Positions 40,580-47,967 of a DNA stretch of 47,967 nt are shown piece by piece. Made by a program: the position numbers and the translations under genes. Where the stretch lies: positions 1 to 47,967 of the forward strand of contig DKVI01000064.1 in NCBI GenBank assembly GCA_002491115.1. The letters run 5' to 3'. The notes under the pieces were generated by a model, which had not been told where the DNA came from, made no database searches, and saw only the letters and a program-made list of their open reading frames with translations. The stretch is from Lachnospiraceae bacterium UBA7182. GTDB taxonomy: Bacteria; Bacillota; Clostridia; Lachnospirales; Lachnospiraceae. Position 1 is the stretch's first letter, and each line of letters opens with the position of its first letter.

Positions 40580-42304
40580 TTATAAATAAATCCTCTCCGC
40601 CGCCATTTTAAGCCCTTCCAGCGCTTTGGCCGCTGCATCCAGGCTCCGCTCTTTTACTCCCATATAGAATTTCACCTTCGGCTCCGTACCTGACGGTCTT
40701 ACACAGTACCACGCCCCTTGTTCCAGCTCAAAATAAAGCACATTGGATTGGGGCAGTCCTGTCTTTGTTACCTTCCCGGTGGCCAGCTCCAGACGCGTAC
40801 CCGCCTGGTAATCCCTGAACGCAGCCACATCGTACGCCCCGATTTTTTTCGGCGGATTGCGCCTCATATCTGCCAGGATTTTTCGGATCTGTTCTGCCCC
40901 GTCCATGCCTTTCATGGTAACGGACACCATGTCTTCTTTATAATATCCGTATTTCTCATAGATATTTATCATCTGATCCCAGAGTGTCAATCCTTTTTCT
41001 TTATAATAGGCCGCCGCCTCGCACAGTGCCATCACTGCCACAACCGCGTCTTTATCCCTGGCATGGGTTCCCACCAGGCACCCGTAGCTCTCCTCATAGC
41101 CGAACAGATATTCATGGGAGCCTGTCTGCTCAAAGAATTTGATCTGCTCTCCAATATATTTAAATCCGGTCAACACCTCGATCACGTCCACGTTATACTC
41201 TTTCGCTATCTCATCCGCCATATTGGAAGATACGATGGTCTTCACCAGCGCCCCGTTTTTCGGCAGCCTGCCCAGCTCTCTGCGAACAGACAGTTCATAT
41301 TCCGCGATCAGAAGCCCGGACATATTTCCGGTAAACGGCATATACGCCCCGGTCTTTGTATCTTTTGCGTAGACTCCCAGCCTGTCCGCGTCCGGATCAG
41401 TGGCCAGCACCAGGTCCGCGTCTGTTTCCTTCGCAAGCTTTAATGCCAGAGCAAAGGCTTTGGGGTCTTCCGGGTTCGGATAAGATACCGTGGGGAACCC
41501 GCCGTCCGGAAGTTCCTGCTCAGGCACCACCTTAACCTGTGTAAATCCAAGCTCCGAAAGTATCCTGCGCACCGGCAGATTGCCGGTTCCATGAAGGGGG
41601 GTATAGACGATCTTTAAGCTGTCCGCCATCCTTTTGATGGCCTGCGGGCTTAGCACCAGCTTTTTCAGTTCTTCCATATAGCGGTCATCTATTTCCTGAC
41701 CGATGACGCGAAACAGACCTTCTTTTTCCGCCTCTTTTCTTGTCATCATACGAATGTCATTAAAATCCGTCACCGCGTCTACTTCCGCGATGATCTCTTT
41801 ATCTTTAGGCGCCGTGATCTGCGCGCCGTCTTCCCAGTACACTTTATAGCCGTTGTATTCCGGCGGGTTATGGCTCGCCGTGATGACAATACCCGCGATA
41901 CAGTTAAGCTCCCGCAGAGCAAACGACAGTTCCGGCGTAGGCCGAAGCGTCTCAAAACGATACGTGCGGATTCCGTTGGCATTCAGGCAAAGGGCCGTTT
42001 TCTCCGAAAATTCCGCTGACCTGTTCCGGGAATCAAAGGCAATTGCCACTCCTTTATTTTCACCGCCCTGTCTTTTAATATAATTCGCCAGCCCCTGGGT
42101 AGCTCTCGTGACTGTATATACATTCATCCGGTTTGTTCCGGCACCGATCACGCCGCGCAAGCCCCCGGTTCCAAAAGAAAGATCCTTATAAAAACGATCT
42201 TCTATCTCTTTTTCATCCCCCGCGATGGCTTGAAGCTCCGCTTTCGTATCCGCGTCAAATACGGGATCTGTACACCACTGTTCATATTTCTCTTTATAAT
42301 CCAT
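40580..42304 (-). CDS. Phosphoglucomutase / phosphomannomutase family
   Basis: 574 residues of the alpha-D-phosphohexomutase superfamily, PgcA-like in length. The catalytic Ser is in ITASHNPPEYNGYKVYW, the metal loop is DPDADRLG, the sugar loop is GYEESYG and the phosphate loop is RPSGTEPKVKFY. It interconverts glucose-1- and -6-phosphate (or mannose forms). I chose ATG 42304 with AGGAGG upstream; an in-frame ATG at 42328 lies before that site. It is a single gene. Confidence 0.94.
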   Translation of the reverse strand: MDYKEKYEQWCTDPVFDADTKAELQAIAGDEKEIEDRFYKDLSFGTGGLRGVIGAGTNRMNVYTVTRATQGLANYIKRQGGENKGVAIAFDSRNRSAEFSEKTALCLNANGIRTYRFETLRPTPELSFALRELNCIAGIVITASHNPPEYNGYKVYWEDGAQITAPKDKEIIAEVDAVTDFNDIRMMTRKEAEKEGLFRVIGQEIDDRYMEELKKLVLSPQAIKRMADSLKIVYTPLHGTGNLPVRRILSELGFTQVKVVPEQELPDGGFPTVSYPNPEDPKAFALALKLAKETDADLVLATDPDADRLGVYAKDTKTGAYMPFTGNMSGLLIAEYELSVRRELGRLPKNGALVKTIVSSNMADEIAKEYNVDVIEVLTGFKYIGEQIKFFEQTGSHEYLFGYEESYGCLVGTHARDKDAVVAVMALCEAAAYYKEKGLTLWDQMINIYEKYGYYKEDMVSVTMKGMDGAEQIRKILADMRRNPPKKIGAYDVAAFRDYQAGTRLELATGKVTKTGLPQSNVLYFELEQGAWYCVRPSGTEPKVKFYMGVKERSLDAAAKALEGLKMAAERIYL

Positions 42305-42375
42305 CTCGTCCTCCTGTGGAAATTCCATAATTCATGCCTTTTCAGATTTAAGCAAAATTATCTAAATATCCTTCT

Positions 42376-42404
42376 ATGTTATATTAAATCGAATTAAATA
42401 TCAA
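42376..42404 (-). promoter_or_regulatory. Probable promoter of the phosphohexomutase gene
   Basis: Minus-strand TTGATA, 17 bases, TAACAT, about 65 bases ahead of the start. Confidence 0.5.
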
Positions 42405-42444
42405 CTGCTGCCTTTATTTTATTGTAAAAAAGGAAAATACTCTC

Positions 42445-42473
42445 TTGACGAACCGACTGAACCGTTCTATATT
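42445..42473 (+). promoter_or_regulatory. Promoter of the MATE transporter gene
   Basis: TTGACG (42445-42450), 17 bases, TATATT (42468-42473), about 43 bases ahead of the ATG at 42517. Confidence 0.72.
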
Positions 42474-42516
42474 AGTAAATATCGTTTTCGGAAATAATAA
42501 AAGCGGAGGGGCAAAG

Positions 42517-43890
42517 ATGTCTGGAAAATCATACAAGATTGATATGTGCAATGGCCCTGTACTTCCCGGGATCATTGCATTTAGTTTACCTTTAATGCTA
42601 TCGGGATGCCTGCAGCTTCTCTTTAACGCTGCGGACGTCATTGTGGTCGGGCGCTTTGCGGGAAAGGAGTCCCTGGCAGCCGTAGGTTCCACCAGCTCGC
42701 TTACCAATCTGCTGGTCAACCTCTTTATCGGACTTTCCATCGGCGCCAATGTGGCCGTCGGCCACACGCTGGGAAGCGACGATCAGAAGGGAACAAAAGA
42801 CAATGTACATACCGCGGTGACCATAAGCCTGATCAGCGGCGTCATCCTGGTAGGCGTCGGCCTTCTTTTCACCCGGCCGCTGCTGGTCTTAATGGGCGCG
42901 CCCTCTGACGTGCTGGACAAAGCGGCTCTGTATCTGAAGATTATCTTTATCGGTATGCCCGCCACCATGGCGTATAACTTCGGAAGCGCCATTCTGCGCG
43001 CCACCGGAGATACGAAAAGACCGCTGTATTTCCTGTCCGTGGCAGGTGTCGTCAATGTAGCCCTGAATCTTTTCTTTGTTATCGTCCTGCATATGGACGT
43101 GGCGGGCGTCGCGCTGGCTACCATTATTGCCCAATGCATCAGCGCCGTCCTGATCCTTTTATGCCTGTGCCGGATAGACGGACCCTGCCGCCTTGATATA
43201 AAGAAGCTCTATATCAGCCCTGACCGTCTTTCCCGGATGATGCAGATCGGACTTCCCGCCGGAATCCAGGGATCTCTGTTTTCTTTTTCCAATGTGCTGA
43301 TCCAGTCGTCCATCAACTCGTTCGGCTCTGTGGTCGTGGCCGGTTCCAGCGCAGGGGCAAGCATCGAACAGTTCGTCTATATCTCCATGAACGCGGTGCA
43401 TCAGGCCACGGTAAGCTTTACAAGCCAGAATACCGGAGCCCGAAAACCGGAACGGATCAATCAGATACTTTTTAGCGGACTGGGCCTTGTGACCGTCATC
43501 GGACTGATTATGGGCGTAGGCGTCAACCTGCTGAGTACGCCGCTTCTGTCCATCTATTCTTCTGATCCCGCGGTCATCGCTGCCGGAAGCATCAGACTTC
43601 TCTGGATCAGTGCGCCGTACTTTCTGTGCGGTATCATGGAAGTAATTATGGGCATTATGAGAGGGCTGGGGTACGCAATCACACCCATGGTCGTGTCTTT
43701 GTCCGGCGCATGCCTGTTTCGCATCTTCTGGCTGGCTACCATATTCGCATGGTTCCCGACCCAGAGCGTGCTGTATCTGTCCTACCCGGTATCCTGGATA
43801 CTGACGGCTCTCATCCATCTGCTGACTTACCTGCTCTACGCCCGCAGACATCATGCATTATTCCGGATAAAAGAAGCCGTTACCCTGTAA
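42517..43890 (+). CDS. MATE-family efflux transporter
   Basis: 457 residues with 12 membrane helices in two related halves. The N-terminal pattern GPVLPGIIAFSLPLMLSGCLQLLFNAADVIVVGRFAG and ATGDTKRPL between helices are typical of clostridial MATE proteins of the DinF/NorM class. Members export cationic drugs or metabolites using Na+ or H+. The ATG at 42517 follows GCGGAGGGG. It converges with the SbcC-like gene, 5 bases apart. The substrate is unknown. Confidence 0.93.
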   Translation: MSGKSYKIDMCNGPVLPGIIAFSLPLMLSGCLQLLFNAADVIVVGRFAGKESLAAVGSTSSLTNLLVNLFIGLSIGANVAVGHTLGSDDQKGTKDNVHTAVTISLISGVILVGVGLLFTRPLLVLMGAPSDVLDKAALYLKIIFIGMPATMAYNFGSAILRATGDTKRPLYFLSVAGVVNVALNLFFVIVLHMDVAGVALATIIAQCISAVLILLCLCRIDGPCRLDIKKLYISPDRLSRMMQIGLPAGIQGSLFSFSNVLIQSSINSFGSVVVAGSSAGASIEQFVYISMNAVHQATVSFTSQNTGARKPERINQILFSGLGLVTVIGLIMGVGVNLLSTPLLSIYSSDPAVIAAGSIRLLWISAPYFLCGIMEVIMGIMRGLGYAITPMVVSLSGACLFRIFWLATIFAWFPTQSVLYLSYPVSWILTALIHLLTYLLYARRHHALFRIKEAVTL

Positions 43891-43895
43891 AGCAG

Positions 43896-45971
43896 TTATT
43901 CTCTGCAGGTAAAATACAAAATCTGACGCTTTTTTGACAGCTTATCAAGAAGCGTCATGGCACGCTCCTTTTTCCCCGTATCCAGATTCACAAAGGGATC
44001 ATCCAGAATCAATACCGGCTGTTCTTCCTTATACAGAGCATCCACAACAGCCAGACGTTCTGCTATCTGTAAAAGATCCTGCCAGCCGGCGCTCAAAGTT
44101 TCCAGACTGCGGACAGCGCCGGCTTCCTTCACCTTAAGTTTTAACCGCACATCCAGGGACGGCTCTGCTGCCTGCGCCGGTTCCATAAACCCCAGATAAT
44201 ATTCCAGCCCCTGCTGCAGTTCTTTCAGATAGCGGACACTGAACTGATCCCGGGCTGCTTTCAGATATTTTACTGTTTTCTCTAAAAGGTCATATTCCCG
44301 TGCAGCGTCGGACAGCTCCTCTGACAGCCGTATTTCCTCCTCCTTCAAAGTCTGTGCCTGCTCCGACTGCTCTCTTAAAAACCCGATCCGGTTAGCAATA
44401 TCCCTGCACGCATCCGACAGCGTTTCTCTCTGTCTCTGGCATTGTTCCAATTCGCCTTTCAGGACAGAAGACTCCGGCCTGTCGTCGGATTCCGGCAGGG
44501 TGAGAAATTCTTCCAGCTCCTCTTTTGAAAAACCCTCTATATATTTTACATACGCCGCCTTACTTCTCCTGGCGTTCTCTTTTGCGGATGCACAGGCCTG
44601 GCTAAGCGTTTTGTATTCCTGGCTTTTCTGACGCATCTGTTTCCAGATCAGTTCCGTTTCCTCCTGGTCTGTCCCCTGGGGGATCTGTAAAAAACGACTG
44701 ATCTTTATTTCCAGAAATTCTCTTTTCTGTGCAAGCGACCGGCAGTTCTTTTCCGCTTTCTCTACGGCGGATGCCTGACCGGACAGTTCCTTTTTCAAAG
44801 AATCTGTTTCTTTCTTTGATCGATCCATATGATAAAACTGCACAAACGCTGCCGCCGCCCCGGCTGCCGCCAATCCTGCCCCCGGCAAAATCCGGCTCAG
44901 AGACATGGCGCAGACGCCGGACAGCACTAAAACCAGCGCCAGTATGCCCCAAAACCTGCCGGGAGCCGGTATTTCTTCCAGCTCTTCCCTAAGTTTTGAC
45001 AGGCGGCGCTTCTCTTTTTTCAGCTCTTTGGCCGCAGCTTTCTCCTGCCCGTCCAGGGTATACAGACAATAAAGCTCTTCCCGACAGCGATCCAGTTCTT
45101 CTTCCCCCGGCGGCACATGCTCATAAGACTGAAGGCTGTCCAAAATCCGGCGGACATTTGCTTCCTCTTCCATGGCTCTGCCTTTCAGCAGATCATACTG
45201 GGCTCTTTTGGCCGCCCATTCTCCATAGCTCTGTGCCTGCGAAAGCTCTGCCTGCAGCTTCCGAATCTGCCCGGACAGCCTGTCCCTTTCCTGTCTTTTT
45301 TCAGCCAGGCATTCCTTCTGCCGGATCATCTCCTCTTCCCGACTCTGACAGTCCGCAAGTTCCTGCCGCACGGCGCTTCGCCGCTCCTTTAGTTTCCCGA
45401 TCTGCCCCCGGTTGCCGGTTTTTTTATAATATTTCATCTTTTCTTCCAGAGAAGCGACGGCTTTTTCATAGTTTTTCATATCTCCCGCGTCTTCTTCCAC
45501 ATGTGTCAGCCTGGCGCTCAAACTGTCGTTTATGGCGGCGGAAAAGTTCTGCTGTATAAAAAAACTGCTCCGCTCAAAAGCCCTCCGGTCTACACAGAAC
45601 AGTTCCTCTCCCAGATTTTCAGAATAATCTTCGCTTAAAAGACCTGTCGTAAGATCATAAAGCGCGAATGTGTCCTCCTTATCCTTCGCTCCAAAAAAAC
45701 GCTCCACCCGGTATGCTTTTTTCTCCGTGGAAAATTCCAGGCTTCCGCCGAAAGCCCCGCCCTGCCAGGGCAGATATTTCTTTCTCTCATTATCGGCAAG
45801 AGAACGCTTAGACGTATAATCCAGACCATAAAACATGGCTTTGATAAAAGCGGCCAGGGTAGACTTTCCCCACCCGTTGGCGGCACAGATGACGTTGCAT
45901 CCCTCTTTCATTTCCATCCGAAATCCGTGCAGTTTTCCAAAATTTTCTACCTGTATCCTGTGTATCCGCAT
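43896..45971 (-). CDS. SbcC/YhaN-like coiled-coil ATPase
   Basis: 691 residues. The N-terminal ABC-type half has RIQVENFGKLHGF and P-loop ANGWGKST (31-38), then a Q-loop in FIQQNFS. Long coiled coils follow (about 165-320 and 370-590), interrupted near 345-390 by two hydrophobic stretches, as in YhaN. The C-terminal half has signature LSAGWQDLLQIAERL and Walker B PVLILDDPFVNLD. The hydrophobic hairpin suggests membrane tethering, unlike SbcC. It pairs with the SbcD-like nuclease one base upstream. ATG 45971 follows GGGAG. Role: DNA end processing or repair, inferred from the family. Confidence 0.9.
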   Translation of the reverse strand: MRIHRIQVENFGKLHGFRMEMKEGCNVICAANGWGKSTLAAFIKAMFYGLDYTSKRSLADNERKKYLPWQGGAFGGSLEFSTEKKAYRVERFFGAKDKEDTFALYDLTTGLLSEDYSENLGEELFCVDRRAFERSSFFIQQNFSAAINDSLSARLTHVEEDAGDMKNYEKAVASLEEKMKYYKKTGNRGQIGKLKERRSAVRQELADCQSREEEMIRQKECLAEKRQERDRLSGQIRKLQAELSQAQSYGEWAAKRAQYDLLKGRAMEEEANVRRILDSLQSYEHVPPGEEELDRCREELYCLYTLDGQEKAAAKELKKEKRRLSKLREELEEIPAPGRFWGILALVLVLSGVCAMSLSRILPGAGLAAAGAAAAFVQFYHMDRSKKETDSLKKELSGQASAVEKAEKNCRSLAQKREFLEIKISRFLQIPQGTDQEETELIWKQMRQKSQEYKTLSQACASAKENARRSKAAYVKYIEGFSKEELEEFLTLPESDDRPESSVLKGELEQCQRQRETLSDACRDIANRIGFLREQSEQAQTLKEEEIRLSEELSDAAREYDLLEKTVKYLKAARDQFSVRYLKELQQGLEYYLGFMEPAQAAEPSLDVRLKLKVKEAGAVRSLETLSAGWQDLLQIAERLAVVDALYKEEQPVLILDDPFVNLDTGKKERAMTLLDKLSKKRQILYFTCRE

Positions 45972-45972
45972 A

Positions 45973-47028
45973 TTATAACTCCCCGGCCAGCGCATGTATG
46001 CCCAGTCGCAGCACCTGCTCTTTTTCTTCCTCTGTCATGGCGCTGTCCAGTACAAGTCGGACAAACTCTCCTTTTAAAGATACATCATAACGATAATCCT
46101 CCGGGCAGACGAAAACCCGGGTTTTGTCTTTCACTTTCAGAAAATAGAAATCATGTTCCATCCACTTTTGCAGCCATGCCGTATCCTTCTCCGTTTCCAG
46201 GGACACCTCCCCGGTCAGCGTTACTTCCGCCATATCTTTGGCCGGCAGTTCCCGCACGGCTTCTTTCACGGCTCTTAGTATCTCTTCCTGGGTCAGAAGA
46301 CCGCTGATATCCGCCTCCGCCCGGTGAAGCGTCCGCAGGGCAAAAGGAACGAACCCGGAACAGATTCTGCCGCCCTGAACCTCCAGTTGTACATACCCCT
46401 TTTCCCCGCATTCGTCAAAGCCTCTGCCTTCCAGACAGCCGCAGTAGCACCATACGCCTCTGTCATCCAGCTTTTCCATACGGAAACTGTGGATATGACC
46501 AAGCGCCAGATAATCAATATTCCGGTTCTTAAGCGCCTTTAAAGAGATGGGCCCATACTCCGACGCCATCCCGTGAAGCATGACGATATTCAGCCTGTCT
46601 TCTTCCAGCGTCAAACGCTCCAAAAGGTCATCCGACAGCTCTTCCGTGATCTCCGCACCGGTTATGACAACGTCCTGCTGCTCATAAGAAGTCCAGGTGC
46701 GGCCGAAGGTGCGAAGATTCGGCGGCTGTTCTTCCAGTTCAGTCAAAAATCCTTCCTGGTCATGATTGCCCCGCAGATAGTAAAAAGTAATCTCCGGATG
46801 CTGCAGAAGCACGTCCAGCACACAATTTCTGGCCCGCACTGACACGGTCTTCGTATCAAACAGATCGCCGCAAAGGAGCACCGCGTCCACCCCTGAGAAA
46901 GACGCATGCTCCACCAGCCGGGTAAAGGTGCGCATGATTTCCAGCCGGCGCTGCGCCGCTTTTTCCACGGGAAAGCCGGACTCCATGCAGGAATCCAGGT
47001 GAAGGTCCGCGCAGTGTATCAGCTTCAA
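45973..47028 (-). CDS. SbcD/Mre11/YhaO-like exonuclease
   Basis: 351 residues of the calcineurin-like phosphoesterase fold. Metal motifs occur in order: CADLHLDS (Asp8, His10), LLCGDLFD, RGNHDQEG, MLHGMAS and LGHIHSF. The C-terminal 140 residues form a cap domain. It is the nuclease partner of the SbcC/YhaN-like ATPase downstream. The start is TTG at 47028, 7 bases after AGGAGG and overlapping the phosphatase stop. It should act on DNA ends with Mn2+; the exact substrate is not known. Confidence 0.93.
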   Translation of the reverse strand: MKLIHCADLHLDSCMESGFPVEKAAQRRLEIMRTFTRLVEHASFSGVDAVLLCGDLFDTKTVSVRARNCVLDVLLQHPEITFYYLRGNHDQEGFLTELEEQPPNLRTFGRTWTSYEQQDVVITGAEITEELSDDLLERLTLEEDRLNIVMLHGMASEYGPISLKALKNRNIDYLALGHIHSFRMEKLDDRGVWCYCGCLEGRGFDECGEKGYVQLEVQGGRICSGFVPFALRTLHRAEADISGLLTQEEILRAVKEAVRELPAKDMAEVTLTGEVSLETEKDTAWLQKWMEHDFYFLKVKDKTRVFVCPEDYRYDVSLKGEFVRLVLDSAMTEEEKEQVLRLGIHALAGEL

Positions 47029-47489
47029 TCCATATCCTCCTGACAGATATGGGCAAGAAGCGCCTCACAGCCTTCCACAATATCTGTATAAGTAATATCA
47101 AAATCCCCTGTATACCACGGATCTGCAATATCCCTGGGATTCTCTCCGAAATCCAGCAGGCGGCAAATCTTATGATCCGGATCGCCGCCTGCAATTCGGA
47201 TCATATTGCGGATATTCCAGGAATCCATGCCAAGGAGGTAATCATACGCCTCATAGTCCGCCCGTTTCATCTGCCTGGCCCGGTGATCGCCGCAGGGAAT
47301 ATTCTCCTTTTTAAGTTTCCCTCTGGTTCCATGGTGTACGCCGTTCCCGATCTCCTCCGTGCTGGTGGCGGCGGAATCGATGAAGAAGCAGTCGCCAAGA
47401 CCGCGCCTGGATACCATGTATTTCATAACGTATTCTGCCATGGGGCTGCGGCAGATGTTGCCACAGCAGACAAATAATATTTTTATCAT
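47025..47489 (-). CDS. Low-molecular-weight protein-tyrosine phosphatase
   Basis: 154 residues. The active-site loop is VCCGNICRSPMAE (the second Cys of the pair is the nucleophile, with Arg at the end of the loop). The general-acid Asp is in DPWYTGDFDITY near 120. These enzymes remove phosphate from Tyr, or from Arg in some Firmicutes. AAAGGA precedes the ATG at 47489. It begins the three-gene set with the SbcD- and SbcC-like genes and overlaps the former. Confidence 0.93.
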   Translation of the reverse strand: MIKILFVCCGNICRSPMAEYVMKYMVSRRGLGDCFFIDSAATSTEEIGNGVHHGTRGKLKKENIPCGDHRARQMKRADYEAYDYLLGMDSWNIRNMIRIAGGDPDHKICRLLDFGENPRDIADPWYTGDFDITYTDIVEGCEALLAHICQEDMD

Positions 47490-47615
47490 CTATTTTATAT
47501 CCTTTCATTTTTATTTTTAACTTTGTATTTATTGATTTTATAGGGTTTTTCCTTTACACCTGACTTTTCGCTGCCGTAATGAATCTTCCCGGCATTTTTT
47601 ATAATTTTCAAATTT

Positions 47616-47656
47616 AAAGGTGCAAATCCGGGTGCAAATGGACTCCTTTTGCACCT
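47616..47656. repeat. GGTGCAAAT direct and inverted repeats beside the integrase
   Basis: GGTGCAAAT occurs at 47619-47627 and 47631-47639 (12-base period). The inverted form TTTGCACC is at 47648-47655, so a hairpin can form on either strand. They lie just after the recombinase stop. They could be arm-type integrase binding sites, part of an attachment site, or a terminator. No tRNA end was recognised. The remaining part of 47490-47664 shows only the AT-rich leader of the phosphatase gene. Confidence 0.55.
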
Positions 47657-47664
47657 GCATACTT

Positions 47665-47967
47665 TCAGCTTCCAGACAGCACTCTCTGAACTTCCTCCTT
47701 TGCTTCCTCAAATTCCAGATGCGTGTAGGTATTTAATGTAACACCAATATCTGAATGTCCCATAAGATACTGCAGCGTTTTGGGATTCATACGCGCCGCC
47801 GCCATTCTGGAGCAATATGTATGCCTGCATACATGGGGCGTCACTTTGGGCATCTGCACTTTATAAATTTTATTGTATTTTTTGCAAATGTGCTGAAAAT
47901 ACTTTTCCCAGTGCATCGCTACCATCGGATGCCCATCTTTGTCCAGAACTGAACCACTACCGGCTAA
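47665..47967 (-). CDS. Tyrosine recombinase (integrase), C-terminal part
   Basis: Last 100 residues of a protein that runs off the right edge in an open frame. The catalytic core is visible: TPHVCRHTYCSRM (HxxR), YLMGHSDIGVTLNTYTH with the second His and the nucleophile Tyr. KDGHPMVAMHWEKYFQ upstream resembles Tn916-type integrases. The gene is at the end of an integrative element lying mostly to the right of the window. It ends next to GGTGCAAAT repeats. The first catalytic Arg is outside the window. Confidence 0.9.
   Translation of the reverse strand, partial: LAGSGSVLDKDGHPMVAMHWEKYFQHICKKYNKIYKVQMPKVTPHVCRHTYCSRMAAARMNPKTLQYLMGHSDIGVTLNTYTHLEFEEAKEEVQRVLSGS

Noticed and set aside
47616..47656. 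CRISPR array
   Set aside because: The repeat unit is about 9 bases with only three copies, one inverted, and has no spacers of regular size.
47490..47664. tRNA gene as integration target next to the recombinase
   Set aside because: No cloverleaf or T-loop GTTCRANNC sequence can be found in the interval.

Overview
The window looks like the chromosome of an anaerobic Gram-positive Clostridia, most likely family Lachnospiraceae. This rests on a complete rnfCDGEAB ferredoxin:NAD+ oxidoreductase operon, the baiN-like/cmk/ispH/rpsA order, thiW and bioY vitamin transport genes, a DUF1292 protein, strong GGAGG-type ribosome binding sites and TTGnnn-17-TATAAT promoters. No rRNA or tRNA gene was recognised. 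Species cannot be fixed from the sequence alone.

Layout. (1) 1-4.9 kb is an AT-rich accessory island, all on the minus strand: a decayed IS630-type transposase, a large AAA/STAND-like ATPase ending in a HEPN-like motif, and an overlapping XRE regulator / ImmA-IrrE metalloprotease / PIN nuclease cassette. (2) 5.0-10.0 kb is the rnf operon. (3) 10.2-14.0 kb is rpsA, ispH, cmk and a BaiN-type flavoprotein in one operon. (4) 14.1-16.6 kb, plus strand, holds a small unknown protein and a Zn/Cd-type P1B ATPase behind an ArsR/SmtB-type operator. (5) 16.7-21.0 kb is a thiamine operon, thiW-thiM-thiE-thiD-thiC, under a TPP riboswitch with its own terminator. (6) 21.0-25.0 kb is a variable stretch: a secreted protein, a BlaI/BlaR1-type regulatory pair, a short antitoxin-like protein and two small unknown proteins. 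(7) 25.0-34.6 kb holds housekeeping genes: queH, a VOC protein, trpS, a YdcF-like protein, an aminotransferase, a DUF1292 protein and carA-carB-coaX. (8) 34.7-39.0 kb has a divergent phosphoribosyltransferase-like gene and the biotin operon bioY-bioB-bioD-bioA behind a BirA-type operator that overlaps its promoter. (9) 39.0-47.5 kb has an HbpS/GlcG-like protein, a bacteriohemerythrin with an extra domain, a phosphohexomutase, a MATE transporter and a three-gene set: low-molecular-weight tyrosine phosphatase, SbcD-like nuclease, SbcC/YhaN-like ATPase. (10) The right edge enters another accessory element through the C-terminal catalytic part of a tyrosine recombinase, next to short GGTGCAAAT repeats.

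Function. The core genes describe anaerobic energy conservation (Rnf) and cofactor supply. Thiazole salvage joins pyrimidine synthesis for thiamine. Biotin uptake joins the last three synthesis steps, with no bioF or pimelate genes here. CoaX starts CoA synthesis, and QueH serves queuosine. CarAB supplies carbamoyl phosphate. The two ends are where transfer is visible. The left island (ATPase-HEPN next to XRE-protease-PIN) is the best candidate for an undescribed immunity or toxin system. A second unusual signal is a Cys motif, CN(A/G)DCASCG, found both at the RnfE C-terminus and at the N-terminus of the DUF1292 protein.
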